Source: Flavobacterium sp. HSC-61S13
GTDB taxonomy: Bacteria; Bacteroidota; Bacteroidia; Flavobacteriales; Flavobacteriaceae
Assembly (NCBI RefSeq): GCF_024171535.1
Contig: NZ_JALJZV010000020.1
Location: 1 to 64,000 of the forward strand
Length of the DNA stretch: 64,000 nucleotides
Direction of reading: 5' to 3'
Under the pieces are notes generated by a model. That model saw nothing but the letters and a program-made list of their open reading frames with translations. It did no database searches and was not told the DNA's origin. The position numbers and the translations under genes are program-made. Positions 41,804 through 51,747 of this stretch are shown in pieces (position 1 is the stretch's first letter; every line of letters begins with the position of its first letter).

Positions 41804-42223
41804 ATGGCACAAAAATTCAGAAACGAAGCAAAAGTAATGATGCTAGCACACTCTTTAGCAGAAGTGTTTATTACATCTGATGCCCAAGGTTTTAAAGACC
41901 TTCAAAGGGCAGAAGATCACTCAAGGTATTTATCCGACAAAAATATTGAGCATTATATTGATAATAATGTCAATACAGAACTGGAAGCAGAGACTCCAGA
42001 CACGGACTCAGATTTAAATCAAAGATTAGAGCTCGTTGCCAAGTACGAAAAACTTTTTGGGAAGAAACCGGCTCATAACTTAGGTATTACTAAACTTCAA
42101 CTGCAAATCCAAGAGAAAGAAAAAGAAGATAAAAACACTGAAGTTGAAGCTACAATCTTACTAGAAGAGGTTACTGTAGGAACTGGGACAGATGAACAAA
42201 CTGAAAATTTAAACGAAGATTAA
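41804..42223 (+). CDS. Phage structural accessory, LEM/HeH-like C terminus
   Basis: The 139-residue protein has a helical N-terminal half and KYEKLFGKKPAHNLGITKLQLQI near residue 84 (core YEKLFGKKPAHN), a helix-extended-loop-helix motif also seen in head proteins of Mu-like phages. The acidic tail is probably disordered. It lies just before the tail-tube gene. Confidence 0.5.
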   Translation: MAQKFRNEAKVMMLAHSLAEVFITSDAQGFKDLQRAEDHSRYLSDKNIEHYIDNNVNTELEAETPDTDSDLNQRLELVAKYEKLFGKKPAHNLGITKLQLQIQEKEKEDKNTEVEATILLEEVTVGTGTDEQTENLNED

Positions 42224-42246
42224 AGATCTTTTAAAAACTATTTAAA

Positions 42247-42741
42247 ATGTCAGAAAAAAGAACATACGGACTTAAATCCGTTAAGACCGCAGACCCATCA
42301 GTTGATGGAACTATGCCTACTGCGCTAACAGAACTTTGCAGAACCTATAAAGATTCTTGTGAATTCACTGAGGATGATGCACAAATTACTGAGGAGTTCT
42401 GTGATCAAGAAGATGATCCCATTGAAACTTTTTCTCAAAAAGGCTCAAAATCAGTGAAATTCTCCACTTTTGACTATTCTCCAGAAACCTTAAAGAAACT
42501 GAAAGGCGGTACTATAGTAGAAGGTAAATGGGCTGAGCCTACCAATACACCAGAGATTATACAAGCAGTAGAAATCACAACTGCTACGGGTATGAATTTC
42601 TCATTTCCTAAAGCGAGGATTTTAGCTAAATTCAATTCTAAGTTTGTTAAAAATGGTCTCTCGTTAATTGAAGTTACCATCAAACCAATGAGCCCTGGTC
42701 CAGGTAAACCTGCCGTGTTAATCGGTGACAAAACGCCATAG
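42247..42741 (+). CDS. Putative tail tube protein
   Basis: The 164-residue protein is compact and beta-rich, with FTEDDAQITEEFCDQED near residue 38 and GGTIVEGKWAEP near 86. It lies immediately before the tail assembly chaperone genes and the tape measure, where the tube gene is expected. There is no sheath gene, consistent with a long flexible non-contractile tail. Confidence 0.6.
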   Translation: MSEKRTYGLKSVKTADPSVDGTMPTALTELCRTYKDSCEFTEDDAQITEEFCDQEDDPIETFSQKGSKSVKFSTFDYSPETLKKLKGGTIVEGKWAEPTNTPEIIQAVEITTATGMNFSFPKARILAKFNSKFVKNGLSLIEVTIKPMSPGPGKPAVLIGDKTP

Positions 42742-42742
42742 G

Positions 42743-43213
42743 ATGAAAGAAGCAGTAGAAAGTAAAGCTGCGAATATATTGTTAGAAAGAGGTGTAATAG
42801 TGTCTGTCACGGCACCTCTTTTTTTACGCATATTCGGAAAAAAACAAATTCATTTTAGAATTCATGCTTTGAGTTTGGATACCCTACTCAGAGTTGCATT
42901 GGCTTATTTAAAATTGGAAATAAAAGATAACAAAGATTTTACTTTAAGTGAATCCTTTGAGCTTGTAAGGGACCACAGTAAAGGGGTGAGCCGCGTTGTT
43001 GCTATAGCTATTTTAAGTAAATCGTATAAAATGTGGCTTGTTGGGCTAGTTGCTCGGTTTTTAAGGAATGAAATTACATCCCAAGAGATGAGTTACATTT
43101 TTCAACTTATCATTGTGTATGGAGGGGTTGAGGATTTTATAAATACTATCAGGTTAGCAGGGGCGACAAGGATAACGATGCCGATGAACCTGAGTCAAAA
43201 CAAGACGAGTTAA
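42743..43213 (+). CDS. Tail assembly chaperone (gpG-type, zero frame)
   Basis: From ATG 42743 this encodes about 156 helical residues. It starts one base after the tube gene; GTG 42725 would overlap it and is less likely. Its place before the tape measure, and the second frame that follows without a start codon, mark it as the first tail chaperone, whose frameshifted product binds the tape measure. Confidence 0.65.
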   Translation: MKEAVESKAANILLERGVIVSVTAPLFLRIFGKKQIHFRIHALSLDTLLRVALAYLKLEIKDNKDFTLSESFELVRDHSKGVSRVVAIAILSKSYKMWLVGLVARFLRNEITSQEMSYIFQLIIVYGGVEDFINTIRLAGATRITMPMNLSQNKTS

Positions 43214-43413
43214 CAAGCGAAAGCTTCCATAGCGTCTATGGATTCATTTATGCAATTGCCGAGAAAACTGGCTGGAGTAAAAATGCAATTCTTAAAATGC
43301 CATTTGCTACCCTCACCTTTATGTTAGCAGATGCGCCTAAGTTATCCGAAAAGAAAAAATCAAAATTTAACTCCGACGATGAGCTCGAAGCTTGGTTGTC
43401 CGATATCGAATAG
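43132..43413 (+). CDS. Tail chaperone extension in the -1 frame (GT-type)
   Basis: The -1 frame is open from 43132 to TAG at 43413. It encodes DADEPESKQDELTSESFHSV, then GFIYAIAEKTGW and MPFATLTFMLADAPKL, a plausible folded domain. It has no ATG, GTG or TTG before an ATG 34 codons from the end, so it must be reached by -1 frameshifting from the preceding gene, as in Mu and lambda. The slip site is not a clear heptamer. Candidates are T TTT A at 43135 and the GGGG run at 43160. Confidence 0.6.
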   Translation, partial: GFYKYYQVSRGDKDNDADEPESKQDELTSESFHSVYGFIYAIAEKTGWSKNAILKMPFATLTFMLADAPKLSEKKKSKFNSDDELEAWLSDIE

Positions 43414-43416
43414 AAT

Positions 43417-46400
43417 ATGTCAGATTTAGATCCTATTGAAATTAAGTTTCTTATCAACTCTCCTCAAGTAATAGAAGATGCTACTCGCGTTGAAGGTTCA
43501 TTGAAAGGCGTGGATTCTGCTGTAAAAAACAGCGAGATCGCTTTTAAAAACTACGTTACCGAGCAATTGGAAGCCAATAAAGCCATGTTGGAGGGGGTTA
43601 ACTTAACCAAAGCGCAACAAAGGGCATTTAATAGCTATTCAAATGAAGTTGCAGGTTTAAAAGGAATGTTGACTGAAGCGACAGACCCTACTTCAATAGG
43701 TGTACTATCATATAGTCTTGAACAAGCTCAACTTAAAATGGCCAATTTAATAGATTCGGCAAAAAACAAGGTTGAAGTATTCGATGTTCAAAAACTAGAA
43801 GAAGCGGGAAAAATACTCGATGCTATTTCTGATAAAACTTTCAAACCAACCTTTGCAAGTAACGGTGAACTTGAATTATTGTCAACAACCATAAATGAAG
43901 CTACGGATGAGATGAAACAACTTGGAGTAGTGATTGATTTCGTCGAAGCCAAATTGGCCGGCATGGATAAGGCATCTGAAGATTTTAAAAATTTACAGAC
44001 AGACATTTCTATAGCAAATGAGATACTAGGTCGTACAGCTAAAATCTACGACACTACTGGTAATAGTATCGATCAGATGAAAGATGCTTTATTTCGATTT
44101 AAAAGTGAGTTAGCCACTGAAACAGATGTTGAGAAGATCAATATTCTAAATAAAAACATTGAAAATTTAGACCAGAGTATTCGTCAATTGTCACAAGCCG
44201 GTAAAGCTGGGTTTGATGAGTTCGGTAATAAGCTTCAAGACACAAGCGATAAGTCCAAAGCATTGAAAGCTGAATTGTACGGTCTTGTTCAGCAGATGGC
44301 CCGCTTAAAAATGGAAGGAAAGGATAATACCGAGCAGTATCGAGCAATGTCTCAAGAAGCTTCCATATTGCGCTCAGCAGTTGCTACGGTAAATAGTGAA
44401 ATTGGAGCATCTGCTTCTGCAACAAGTTCCCTGGACACATTAATTCGTGCAACTAATGGAGTTGCGGCGGGTTATGCTTTAGCCAAAAGTACGGCCGTTT
44501 TGTTTGGCTCTGAAAACAAAGAAATCGAAAAGACAATCTTAAAAGTCACCTCTGCGATGAGTTTGCTTCAATCTTTGCAAGTGATTTCTACGGAGCTGAA
44601 GCGAAAAGATAGTATCGCCACACTAATGTTAGCGGGTGCTCATAAAATATATACGCTTGCTGTTGGACAGAGTACAGGAGCTTTAAAAACATTTAGAATA
44701 GCCTTATTAGCAACCGGTATTGGTGTCGTACTGGTTCTGTTAGGTCAATTAATAGCTAACTGGGATGCAGTAAAAAAAGCCATTGGTTTAACTAGTGATG
44801 AATTAGATCGTAATAGATCCATAGTCAAAAAAGCTAATGAAATGTATGGTGAAAAAATTGCAAAGCTTCAGCTTTTAGTCAAGCAGAATAAAGATGTAAC
44901 CCTGACCGAAGAACAAAAGAAAAAGGCTGTAAAGGACTTCAATAAAGAGTTTTCTGACACTCTGGGGACGATGAAGGATTATGCGGAACTTGAGAAAAAG
45001 ATAATTCAAAATGCTCCAAAATACATAGAATATTTACAACTAAAATCTCAGGCAGAAGCAGCTTATATATTATCTCTAGAAAAGCAAAAAAAATTATTGG
45101 AGCAAATTATGGCTCTTTCCACTGGCGACATAAAATGGTACGAAAGCCTACAGAATTTTTCCGATAAAATGTTTGACGGAATGTGGGGTATGTTCGGTAA
45201 GGACTTAAATCCAAATTATGAAATAACACAAGAGGATGTTCTTCGCATTATTGGATTACCTAACGACCAAGAGGTTGACAATGCTTTAAAAGGATATTCT
45301 TCAATTGTGACAGAAAATGTAAAGAAATTTCGAGCAGAGCAAGCGAAAAATGACAAGTTATTACTAGTCTCAAATGATATAAGTGAAAAAGCTGCAAAAC
45401 TAGCTGATAGCCTTAAAATTAAAATAGACGATAAAAAAGATAAAACTGCAGATAAACTTTTTCAAGAAAGAATAAAAGCTTTAGAAGCCATATCACAAGC
45501 GGAGCGAGAATATTCAAAGGGACGAATGACTGCTATAGACAAAGAAGTAGCAGATATTGAAGATCGCTTTAAAAAACTCCGAGAACAAGCTGTAAAAGCA
45601 AAATTAGATGCTAAAGAAATCGAAAGAATTGGAAAATTAGAAGTCGAAGAAAAAAGTAGTTTACTATATAATAATGGAACGGATAAATTATTAAAGCAAC
45701 TAGATTTAGAAAAGGAGCTATTTAAAGCTTATGAAGAATTAAAAACACAAATTGGTTCTGATGAATTATTGAAACGATATGATAATGATTTGAAGGGTTT
45801 TAAAGATTATAAAACACGACTAAAGTCTGAAATTGAAAAAATAGAAAATTCAAGTACTAACGAAATTGCTTTTCCAGAACAAGAAGCTCGTCTTAAAGCT
45901 TTAAAAGAAATGCTCGTAAAGCAAGAATTAGAAATCTCTAAAGATAACGATTCAAAATACCTAGATACATATCAAGCGACAATTACATTTGAAGAAAAGA
46001 AACAAGCAATTGAAAGGCAATACCTAATTGATAAAAAGCAGTTAAATAAAATTGAGGATGCAGAAGTAAGAACTAACAAATTAGCAGAATTAGAATATTT
46101 AAAAAACAGTGCGATTAATCAACTAAAAGACGAGGCTTATCAAAAAAATCGAGTTTTCAAAAATTTAACGCAGGACTTAATTGGTGTTACTAAGAAAGAA
46201 CTGAAAGTACGTATAGAATCTCTAGAAGAATATTATCGATTATCTGCGGATTTACTTACAGCGGAACAAAAACTTTTTATTGAAAATGAAATTCAGAAGG
46301 CAAAAGCAATACAGTCTAGCTCTGATTTAGGAATTAAGGAAAAAGCGCTGTTACAAGAAAAAAAAGGACTAGAGAAAGAAATTCTAAAATCTAAAGTGTT

Positions 46401-47835
46401 AAGTAATGAAGCGGTTGTTGAATTATTAAGGCTTTTAGAGATTGCTAATTCTAAAACAGATTTATTAGCAGATGAAAAATCGTCAAAATTAGTTGATAAC
46501 ATAATTGAAGTTTCAAATTCCGCTGCAGGGTTAGGAAACAATCTTATAGATGTTAATTCGGAATTAGGAGAGGCAATTGTACAGGCAGCGGAATTAGCAT
46601 CTGCTTTTGCTAACATTCTCTCCAAAATTGCGAGTGGTGACTATGTAGGTGCCATTGTCTCAGCAATAGCAATGGTTGGTAAAATGATAGCTGATATCGG
46701 TCGTCAATCACAAAAAGAACAAGAGAGACGAGCTAGACAAGCCAGACAAGCTTATGCTAATCAATTAGAGTATAATAAACTACTTAGAGATCAACTCTTG
46801 ATTGAAGCTAGTATAAATGACCTCTATCAATCCAGAACAGGACAAATAGAAGAACAGTTAAATCTGATGAAGCAAAATGCTCAAGGAGTACTTAAGGATC
46901 TAAATAATACTTATTTAAAGGTGTTTTTTGCTCCTATTTTGACTGGAAGCTTACAAGATTCAGTTCTGGGTGATTTGGCAAAGGTCGGAGGTGGTGCATA
47001 TATAGGGGAACTATTAGGCTTTGATTTCAATAATCTAAGTGAAATGCCTATGTTAACGGATGAAATATTTGATAAACTAATGAAAATCAATAATATTTAT
47101 CCTTTTGAAGGAGGTTTGAAAGAAGCTTTTGAACAACTAAAAAAGTTAAAAGATGAATATGGCTCAATTGAAGAAGCTATGCGCGCTTTAGAAATTGAAA
47201 TGAAAAATTTGATTACTGGCACAACGCCAGCAGAACTAGCAAACTCAATAAAGCAAGGTCTAGCATCTGGAAAAAAAACCTTTGCAGACTTTGCAGATGA
47301 CATAGAAGGCTTTTTAAGAAATGCAATTCTTTCTGGTTTGTCCACACAACTTATGGCAGAACAAATTCAAAAGTTACAAGATGAGTTAAACGAAATGATG
47401 AAGGATGGGATATTGTCTGAAGAAGATAAAAAACGTTTTCAAGACATGTATATGAATATTGTGAATTCATCTAAAGAACAGCTTGAAATATTGAATCAAG
47501 CAGGTATTGACATTGGCTCTATGAATCAGGGAAATTCCTTAAAAGGAGCTATTAAAGGGATGACAGAAAAACAAGCCGATTTACTTGCGGGTCAGTTTGG
47601 AGGCTTAAGACTAACACAAATAGATACGAATTCCATTTTAAAATCATCGGGTGCAAAACAGCTCGAAGCAGCAAGTAAACAAATCGAACTGCAAATTAAA
47701 ATAGAATACAATACAAGAGAAATTTCCTCAAACACAGCTATGGCAATTACACAGTTGAAGAAAATAAACGATAAACTGGACGGGCAACCCCGCGATATTA
47801 TTTTACAAAGAGCAACAGGCGCATGGATACCTTAA
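43417..47835 (+). CDS. Tape measure protein
   Basis: At 1472 residues this is the longest protein in the window. It is largely coiled coil, with hydrophobic helical segments near residues 340-450 (LATGIGVVLVLLGQLI) and 1060-1110 (SAIAMVGKMIADIG), as usual in tape measures. At about 1.5 angstrom per residue it would set a tail near 220 nm. It starts 4 bases after the -1 chaperone frame and overlaps the next gene by 13. Confidence 0.9.
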   Translation: MSDLDPIEIKFLINSPQVIEDATRVEGSLKGVDSAVKNSEIAFKNYVTEQLEANKAMLEGVNLTKAQQRAFNSYSNEVAGLKGMLTEATDPTSIGVLSYSLEQAQLKMANLIDSAKNKVEVFDVQKLEEAGKILDAISDKTFKPTFASNGELELLSTTINEATDEMKQLGVVIDFVEAKLAGMDKASEDFKNLQTDISIANEILGRTAKIYDTTGNSIDQMKDALFRFKSELATETDVEKINILNKNIENLDQSIRQLSQAGKAGFDEFGNKLQDTSDKSKALKAELYGLVQQMARLKMEGKDNTEQYRAMSQEASILRSAVATVNSEIGASASATSSLDTLIRATNGVAAGYALAKSTAVLFGSENKEIEKTILKVTSAMSLLQSLQVISTELKRKDSIATLMLAGAHKIYTLAVGQSTGALKTFRIALLATGIGVVLVLLGQLIANWDAVKKAIGLTSDELDRNRSIVKKANEMYGEKIAKLQLLVKQNKDVTLTEEQKKKAVKDFNKEFSDTLGTMKDYAELEKKIIQNAPKYIEYLQLKSQAEAAYILSLEKQKKLLEQIMALSTGDIKWYESLQNFSDKMFDGMWGMFGKDLNPNYEITQEDVLRIIGLPNDQEVDNALKGYSSIVTENVKKFRAEQAKNDKLLLVSNDISEKAAKLADSLKIKIDDKKDKTADKLFQERIKALEAISQAEREYSKGRMTAIDKEVADIEDRFKKLREQAVKAKLDAKEIERIGKLEVEEKSSLLYNNGTDKLLKQLDLEKELFKAYEELKTQIGSDELLKRYDNDLKGFKDYKTRLKSEIEKIENSSTNEIAFPEQEARLKALKEMLVKQELEISKDNDSKYLDTYQATITFEEKKQAIERQYLIDKKQLNKIEDAEVRTNKLAELEYLKNSAINQLKDEAYQKNRVFKNLTQDLIGVTKKELKVRIESLEEYYRLSADLLTAEQKLFIENEIQKAKAIQSSSDLGIKEKALLQEKKGLEKEILKSKVLSNEAVVELLRLLEIANSKTDLLADEKSSKLVDNIIEVSNSAAGLGNNLIDVNSELGEAIVQAAELASAFANILSKIASGDYVGAIVSAIAMVGKMIADIGRQSQKEQERRARQARQAYANQLEYNKLLRDQLLIEASINDLYQSRTGQIEEQLNLMKQNAQGVLKDLNNTYLKVFFAPILTGSLQDSVLGDLAKVGGGAYIGELLGFDFNNLSEMPMLTDEIFDKLMKINNIYPFEGGLKEAFEQLKKLKDEYGSIEEAMRALEIEMKNLITGTTPAELANSIKQGLASGKKTFADFADDIEGFLRNAILSGLSTQLMAEQIQKLQDELNEMMKDGILSEEDKKRFQDMYMNIVNSSKEQLEILNQAGIDIGSMNQGNSLKGAIKGMTEKQADLLAGQFGGLRLTQIDTNSILKSSGAKQLEAASKQIELQIKIEYNTREISSNTAMAITQLKKINDKLDGQPRDIILQRATGAWIP

Positions 47836-48227
47836 ACTTTAAGAATTTAAAAAACGATTTTGGGCTCATAATCCAAACTGGTACAGCATCCCTTTTAAAT
47901 TATCCTGAACGGAAAGAAGGCTTGAAATGGGATTGGGCGGAAGAGAACGGCACGGAATATTCTTTAAGGCAAGTATTCTTTAAAGATAAAGAAGTTACTC
48001 TAAAATGTGCTATTCTTGCTTCGAGCCCTACTGATTTTTGGGCAAAATACAATGCTTTTTTCCAAGAATTAACTAAACCCGAATGGCAACGTCTTTTTAT
48101 ATTTGACCATGATCGAACTTACGAAGTGTTTTATAAAAAATCTGACTCATTTCAAAAAACTTTAAAAAGACTTAAAAACGTCCCAAAACTATTTGTGAAA
48201 TTTGATTTAACACTTCAAGTAAGATGA
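47823..48227 (+). CDS. Distal-tail-like protein
   Basis: The 134-residue protein follows the tape measure directly and overlaps the next gene by 4 bases. WDWAEENGTEYSLRQVFFKDKEV near residue 37 (core EYSLRQVFFKDKEV) and a beta-rich pattern fit the N-terminal ring domain of Dit/tail-tip proteins. Position is the main evidence. Confidence 0.55.
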   Translation: MDTLNFKNLKNDFGLIIQTGTASLLNYPERKEGLKWDWAEENGTEYSLRQVFFKDKEVTLKCAILASSPTDFWAKYNAFFQELTKPEWQRLFIFDHDRTYEVFYKKSDSFQKTLKRLKNVPKLFVKFDLTLQVR

Positions 48228-50017
48228 TCTATACTATAAAACGAGGGGGAACGCATGTTGTATCGATTCAAGCTGAAGGCAGTGTCGTTACTAAATTAAT
48301 GCAAGAAGACTTGGTCAATATGTCTTTTTCATTGCAATACTATCAATTGTTAGAAATTGGGGACAATGTAATTGTTAATGAGAATAATTATAGATTAAAC
48401 CAAACACCGACAGTGGAAAAGATATCAACTATTGAATATAGATACACTTGCGTTTTTGAATCAATAAAGTACGAACTTGCTAAAACACAGTTGTTGTTCT
48501 TAGATGAACACAATAAATATACTCAATCGGACTACTCTATTTATGCAAATGCCAAAGAGATTATTGAGCATGTAATTGCAAATGCACAACGAGTAGGTCA
48601 ACTTTGGAATATAGGGGATGTTGTTTCGACAGAGATGAAATTGTTTACCTTTTCTTCCACAAATCTTTTAATGGCCCTAGGTATGTTGGCAGAGGTGTTT
48701 GAAAAAGAATATTGGATTGTTGGACAAACAATCAACTTTGGTAAAAAAGATCAAAATACTAATCTCACTTTTCAATATGGGAGAAACAAGGGTCTAAGAA
48801 GTATCACTCGTCAAAAAAAGGATGAAACAAATATATATACTAGATTATATGCTACGGGAGGAAACACTAACCTTCCTATTGACTATGGATCAAGTAGGCT
48901 AAAAATGTCTGTACCTTATTTAGAAAAAAACACGAGTAAATTTGGATTAATCGAACATTCTGTTGTTTACGAAGACATTTATCCAACTAGAGTTGGTTAT
49001 GTAACTGGAACTCATCACGAGTTTCCTGATTCTTTTTGGGATAGTCATATCGATTTTGATATTAATGAAGTAGATCAAGATGGTAATACAACGATACTAA
49101 TACCCGGAATAAGCGCAAAAGTAACATTCAACACAGGGCAACTTGCAGGTTACACATTTGATTTAAAATCTTTTGATTCGACTAGCAAACGCTTTGTCCT
49201 TAAAAACAATACGGATGATAATAACCTTCCTTTGCTTTCAGGAGATTTAAGTCCAGCGGTATTCGATAAATATGTTTTAACTGATATTCAAATGCCTGCA
49301 AGTTATGTCCTAGAAGCAGAACAAAAACTCAAAATGAAAGCCCAATCAGAAATAGACCGAGGAGCAACCGAACAAGTTCAATATAATCTTATTGCTGATC
49401 CAATACATTTTGAGCGTGAAGGTATTACGCTGGATGTGGGTGTTTCCGTTAGAATCATTGATAGTGAGTTAGGTATTAATAGGCGAATGCGGATTATTGG
49501 CCTTACACAAAATTTGCAAAACAAACACGATGTTTCATTCGAAATTGCTGATGATTCGCGTTTCCCAAATTGGTTTGTAATTAAAGAACTGATGTATTTG
49601 AAGGATACATATGTTATGGGTCATCTGGTTGATAAATTAGCTATAACAACTCAAAAAGTTAATAACATACCTGCTAGAATAACCGATGTCTTGGGAACTG
49701 ATTCTTTAAGTCTTTTTGTTGAATCATCTGCAGGGGAATTATTAGATGCAGATAACCTAAATACATCCTTAACGCCAACTGTAATGCGTTATTTTAAAGA
49801 TTTTACAAACGATGTTGTTAAATGGCAGTGGTATCGAGAATCAGGTACAACTCAAGAAGATAAGGACGCAGATGAAATTTGGGCAATTGATAAAAACACT
49901 GCAGTTCTAGAGCTAAATGCAGAGGATTTTACGCAAAATATACATTTAGGTAGCGTGGCTTTTACTTGTCAAGCAACCGTTAATAATGAAACTATAACCG
50001 TAAAAATTGAGATATGA
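48224..50017 (+). CDS. Tail-tip/hub protein, prophage endopeptidase-like
   Basis: The 597-residue protein resembles tail-associated hub proteins: four beta-domains in the first 350 residues, including RNKGLRSITRQKKDETNIYTRLYATGG near 185 (core SITRQKKDETN..TRLYATGG) and a IADPIHFEREGITLDVGVSVRI region near 385. It would form the hub of the tail tip and contact the tape measure. A C-terminal Ig-like domain (about 530-597) may aid adsorption. Confidence 0.65.
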   Translation: MIYTIKRGGTHVVSIQAEGSVVTKLMQEDLVNMSFSLQYYQLLEIGDNVIVNENNYRLNQTPTVEKISTIEYRYTCVFESIKYELAKTQLLFLDEHNKYTQSDYSIYANAKEIIEHVIANAQRVGQLWNIGDVVSTEMKLFTFSSTNLLMALGMLAEVFEKEYWIVGQTINFGKKDQNTNLTFQYGRNKGLRSITRQKKDETNIYTRLYATGGNTNLPIDYGSSRLKMSVPYLEKNTSKFGLIEHSVVYEDIYPTRVGYVTGTHHEFPDSFWDSHIDFDINEVDQDGNTTILIPGISAKVTFNTGQLAGYTFDLKSFDSTSKRFVLKNNTDDNNLPLLSGDLSPAVFDKYVLTDIQMPASYVLEAEQKLKMKAQSEIDRGATEQVQYNLIADPIHFEREGITLDVGVSVRIIDSELGINRRMRIIGLTQNLQNKHDVSFEIADDSRFPNWFVIKELMYLKDTYVMGHLVDKLAITTQKVNNIPARITDVLGTDSLSLFVESSAGELLDADNLNTSLTPTVMRYFKDFTNDVVKWQWYRESGTTQEDKDADEIWAIDKNTAVLELNAEDFTQNIHLGSVAFTCQATVNNETITVKIEI

Positions 50018-51540
50018 GAACGGGAACAAAAAAAATAAAGATCGTTTACAAACCACTGAACACGTATAAAAACACAAAGATTTTAGCCGGTTCCGTACGC
50101 CAAAACTATGACACCAATAATCTGTTTTTCGAACCGGATAGGCGAATTGATCCACTTGTCATTCTCGTTGAATGCGGTGTCAATGATCCACATAATTATA
50201 AAAATGGATTGGTAAATGCTGATCTGACCAATGTTGTGTGGAGGATTTCATCGGGGGGCATCTTTATTGATGTTTTGGAAAATAACCGAGAGTTTCAAAT
50301 CGGAAAAGGTATTGAGAAAGGCCAATTAAAGATGTTTAAAAATATTTCCGACTTGGAAAATGTAACGGTAACATTCACTGCAAAATACTTAGAGCCGACT
50401 AGTAAACGAATAGCGAGCTTTCAAGATAGTTTTGTCTTGGTTACCAATCCTATTGCCACTGCAGCGACTTTACTCAATACGAGCGCGCCCTATGGCTACA
50501 ATCTATACCCTACAATCAATAATCAGGGACTAATCTGTCAGGCAGATTTATTTCGAGGCCCTGAAAAGCTAGCTGCTGCTTATTATTGGTCGAAAAACAA
50601 CGTTGAGATTACAGATTCAAACGGATACTTAAACAGTAAAACGGATAAGCTTTTTGTACCAGCTTCCGCGATTTCAAAAACTGGTGATATCATTAAGGTG
50701 GAAGTTGCTGATTGTTCTATGTATTTAAATCAATTACAAGATACCTGGGTCGAAGAACAACCTGAAGTAATTGAATTTAGAAAATTATATAACGAGAATC
50801 CTAGAAATCTACTGAACGATACTTATCGTAAAGTCTATAATGAAAATTATCCTACTGCTTATTATTATTTAGACGAGACCATACCCAAAGGCACTCTATG
50901 TTATTGTAATTTTAAAGGCATATTAAATGGAAGTCATTTCGCTTTGTATTATAATGGGGCATCTAATTACATTACTGCTTTCGTTCAAAAAGAAAATAGT
51001 TTTACTGCTTTCTTTTCTCCTCAATTGGATATGTTAAAGGGGGCGTTCTTCTCTATTTATCCAATGGATAGAACAGGATACTCTACTATTGAAAAATTAA
51101 CTTTTAGAAATGTATTATCCCCATTGTGGTCTCCATCGAAAACAGATCTTCAAAAATTGATTAATCAGAAAAAACAAGAAAGCGAGACAATCATAAAATT
51201 GCCAATTAATTATCGTCCGTCAGACAAACCGACAATACTCTACAAGGGGGACTATTTGCTTTTAAAAAAATATCCCATTTATGAACCCCAACTAATCGGG
51301 CCAGAATCTATCAATCCCGATCTAACAGAGATAGAATATGAAATTGTATTAAATACCTCAGATGGTATTTTAAAAAATGCACCAGATCATTTTTCTGTGG
51401 GTTGGCTAAAGCAGACAAACGGAACTTTCTTATACAAAGGATTTAAAGTAAAAATTCCGATGGCAAAACTTTTAGAACTCAATTCACAAAATAAGGAGCT
51501 CGACTACGAGGTCTTCGAAGATTTATCTCAAAAATTATAA
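50014..51540 (+). CDS. Tail-tip or fibre-base protein
   Basis: The 508-residue protein starts 4 bases inside the hub gene and has no recognised domain. It is beta-rich throughout, with aromatic-rich patches (TAYYYLDETIP near 290). The place after the hub gene suggests a baseplate or fibre-attachment component. Confidence 0.55.
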   Translation: MRTGTKKIKIVYKPLNTYKNTKILAGSVRQNYDTNNLFFEPDRRIDPLVILVECGVNDPHNYKNGLVNADLTNVVWRISSGGIFIDVLENNREFQIGKGIEKGQLKMFKNISDLENVTVTFTAKYLEPTSKRIASFQDSFVLVTNPIATAATLLNTSAPYGYNLYPTINNQGLICQADLFRGPEKLAAAYYWSKNNVEITDSNGYLNSKTDKLFVPASAISKTGDIIKVEVADCSMYLNQLQDTWVEEQPEVIEFRKLYNENPRNLLNDTYRKVYNENYPTAYYYLDETIPKGTLCYCNFKGILNGSHFALYYNGASNYITAFVQKENSFTAFFSPQLDMLKGAFFSIYPMDRTGYSTIEKLTFRNVLSPLWSPSKTDLQKLINQKKQESETIIKLPINYRPSDKPTILYKGDYLLLKKYPIYEPQLIGPESINPDLTEIEYEIVLNTSDGILKNAPDHFSVGWLKQTNGTFLYKGFKVKIPMAKLLELNSQNKELDYEVFEDLSQKL

Positions 51541-51543
51541 AAT

Positions 51544-51747
51544 ATGATGTGTATAATCATGAATGAAAAATTAGCGGTTGACTTGGGGATAATTACCCAA
51601 AACCACCCTTACAAGAAAAATGATGGAACTGTCATTTTTAAACGTGATCTGCTAACTATTTGGCAGCAGAATACGGGTAAGAAAACAACTGAATATAAAG
51701 AAATAACAACGGCTTTGGCTTTAAAAAAAATTGATTCATGGAATTAG
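51544..51747 (+). CDS. Small tail-region protein
   Basis: This short protein (67 residues from 51544, or 62 from the ATG at 51559) has no known family. DLLTIWQQNTGKKTTEYKEI suggests a small helical fold. It overlaps the next gene by 10 bases. Confidence 0.45.
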   Translation: MMCIIMNEKLAVDLGIITQNHPYKKNDGTVIFKRDLLTIWQQNTGKKTTEYKEITTALALKKIDSWN

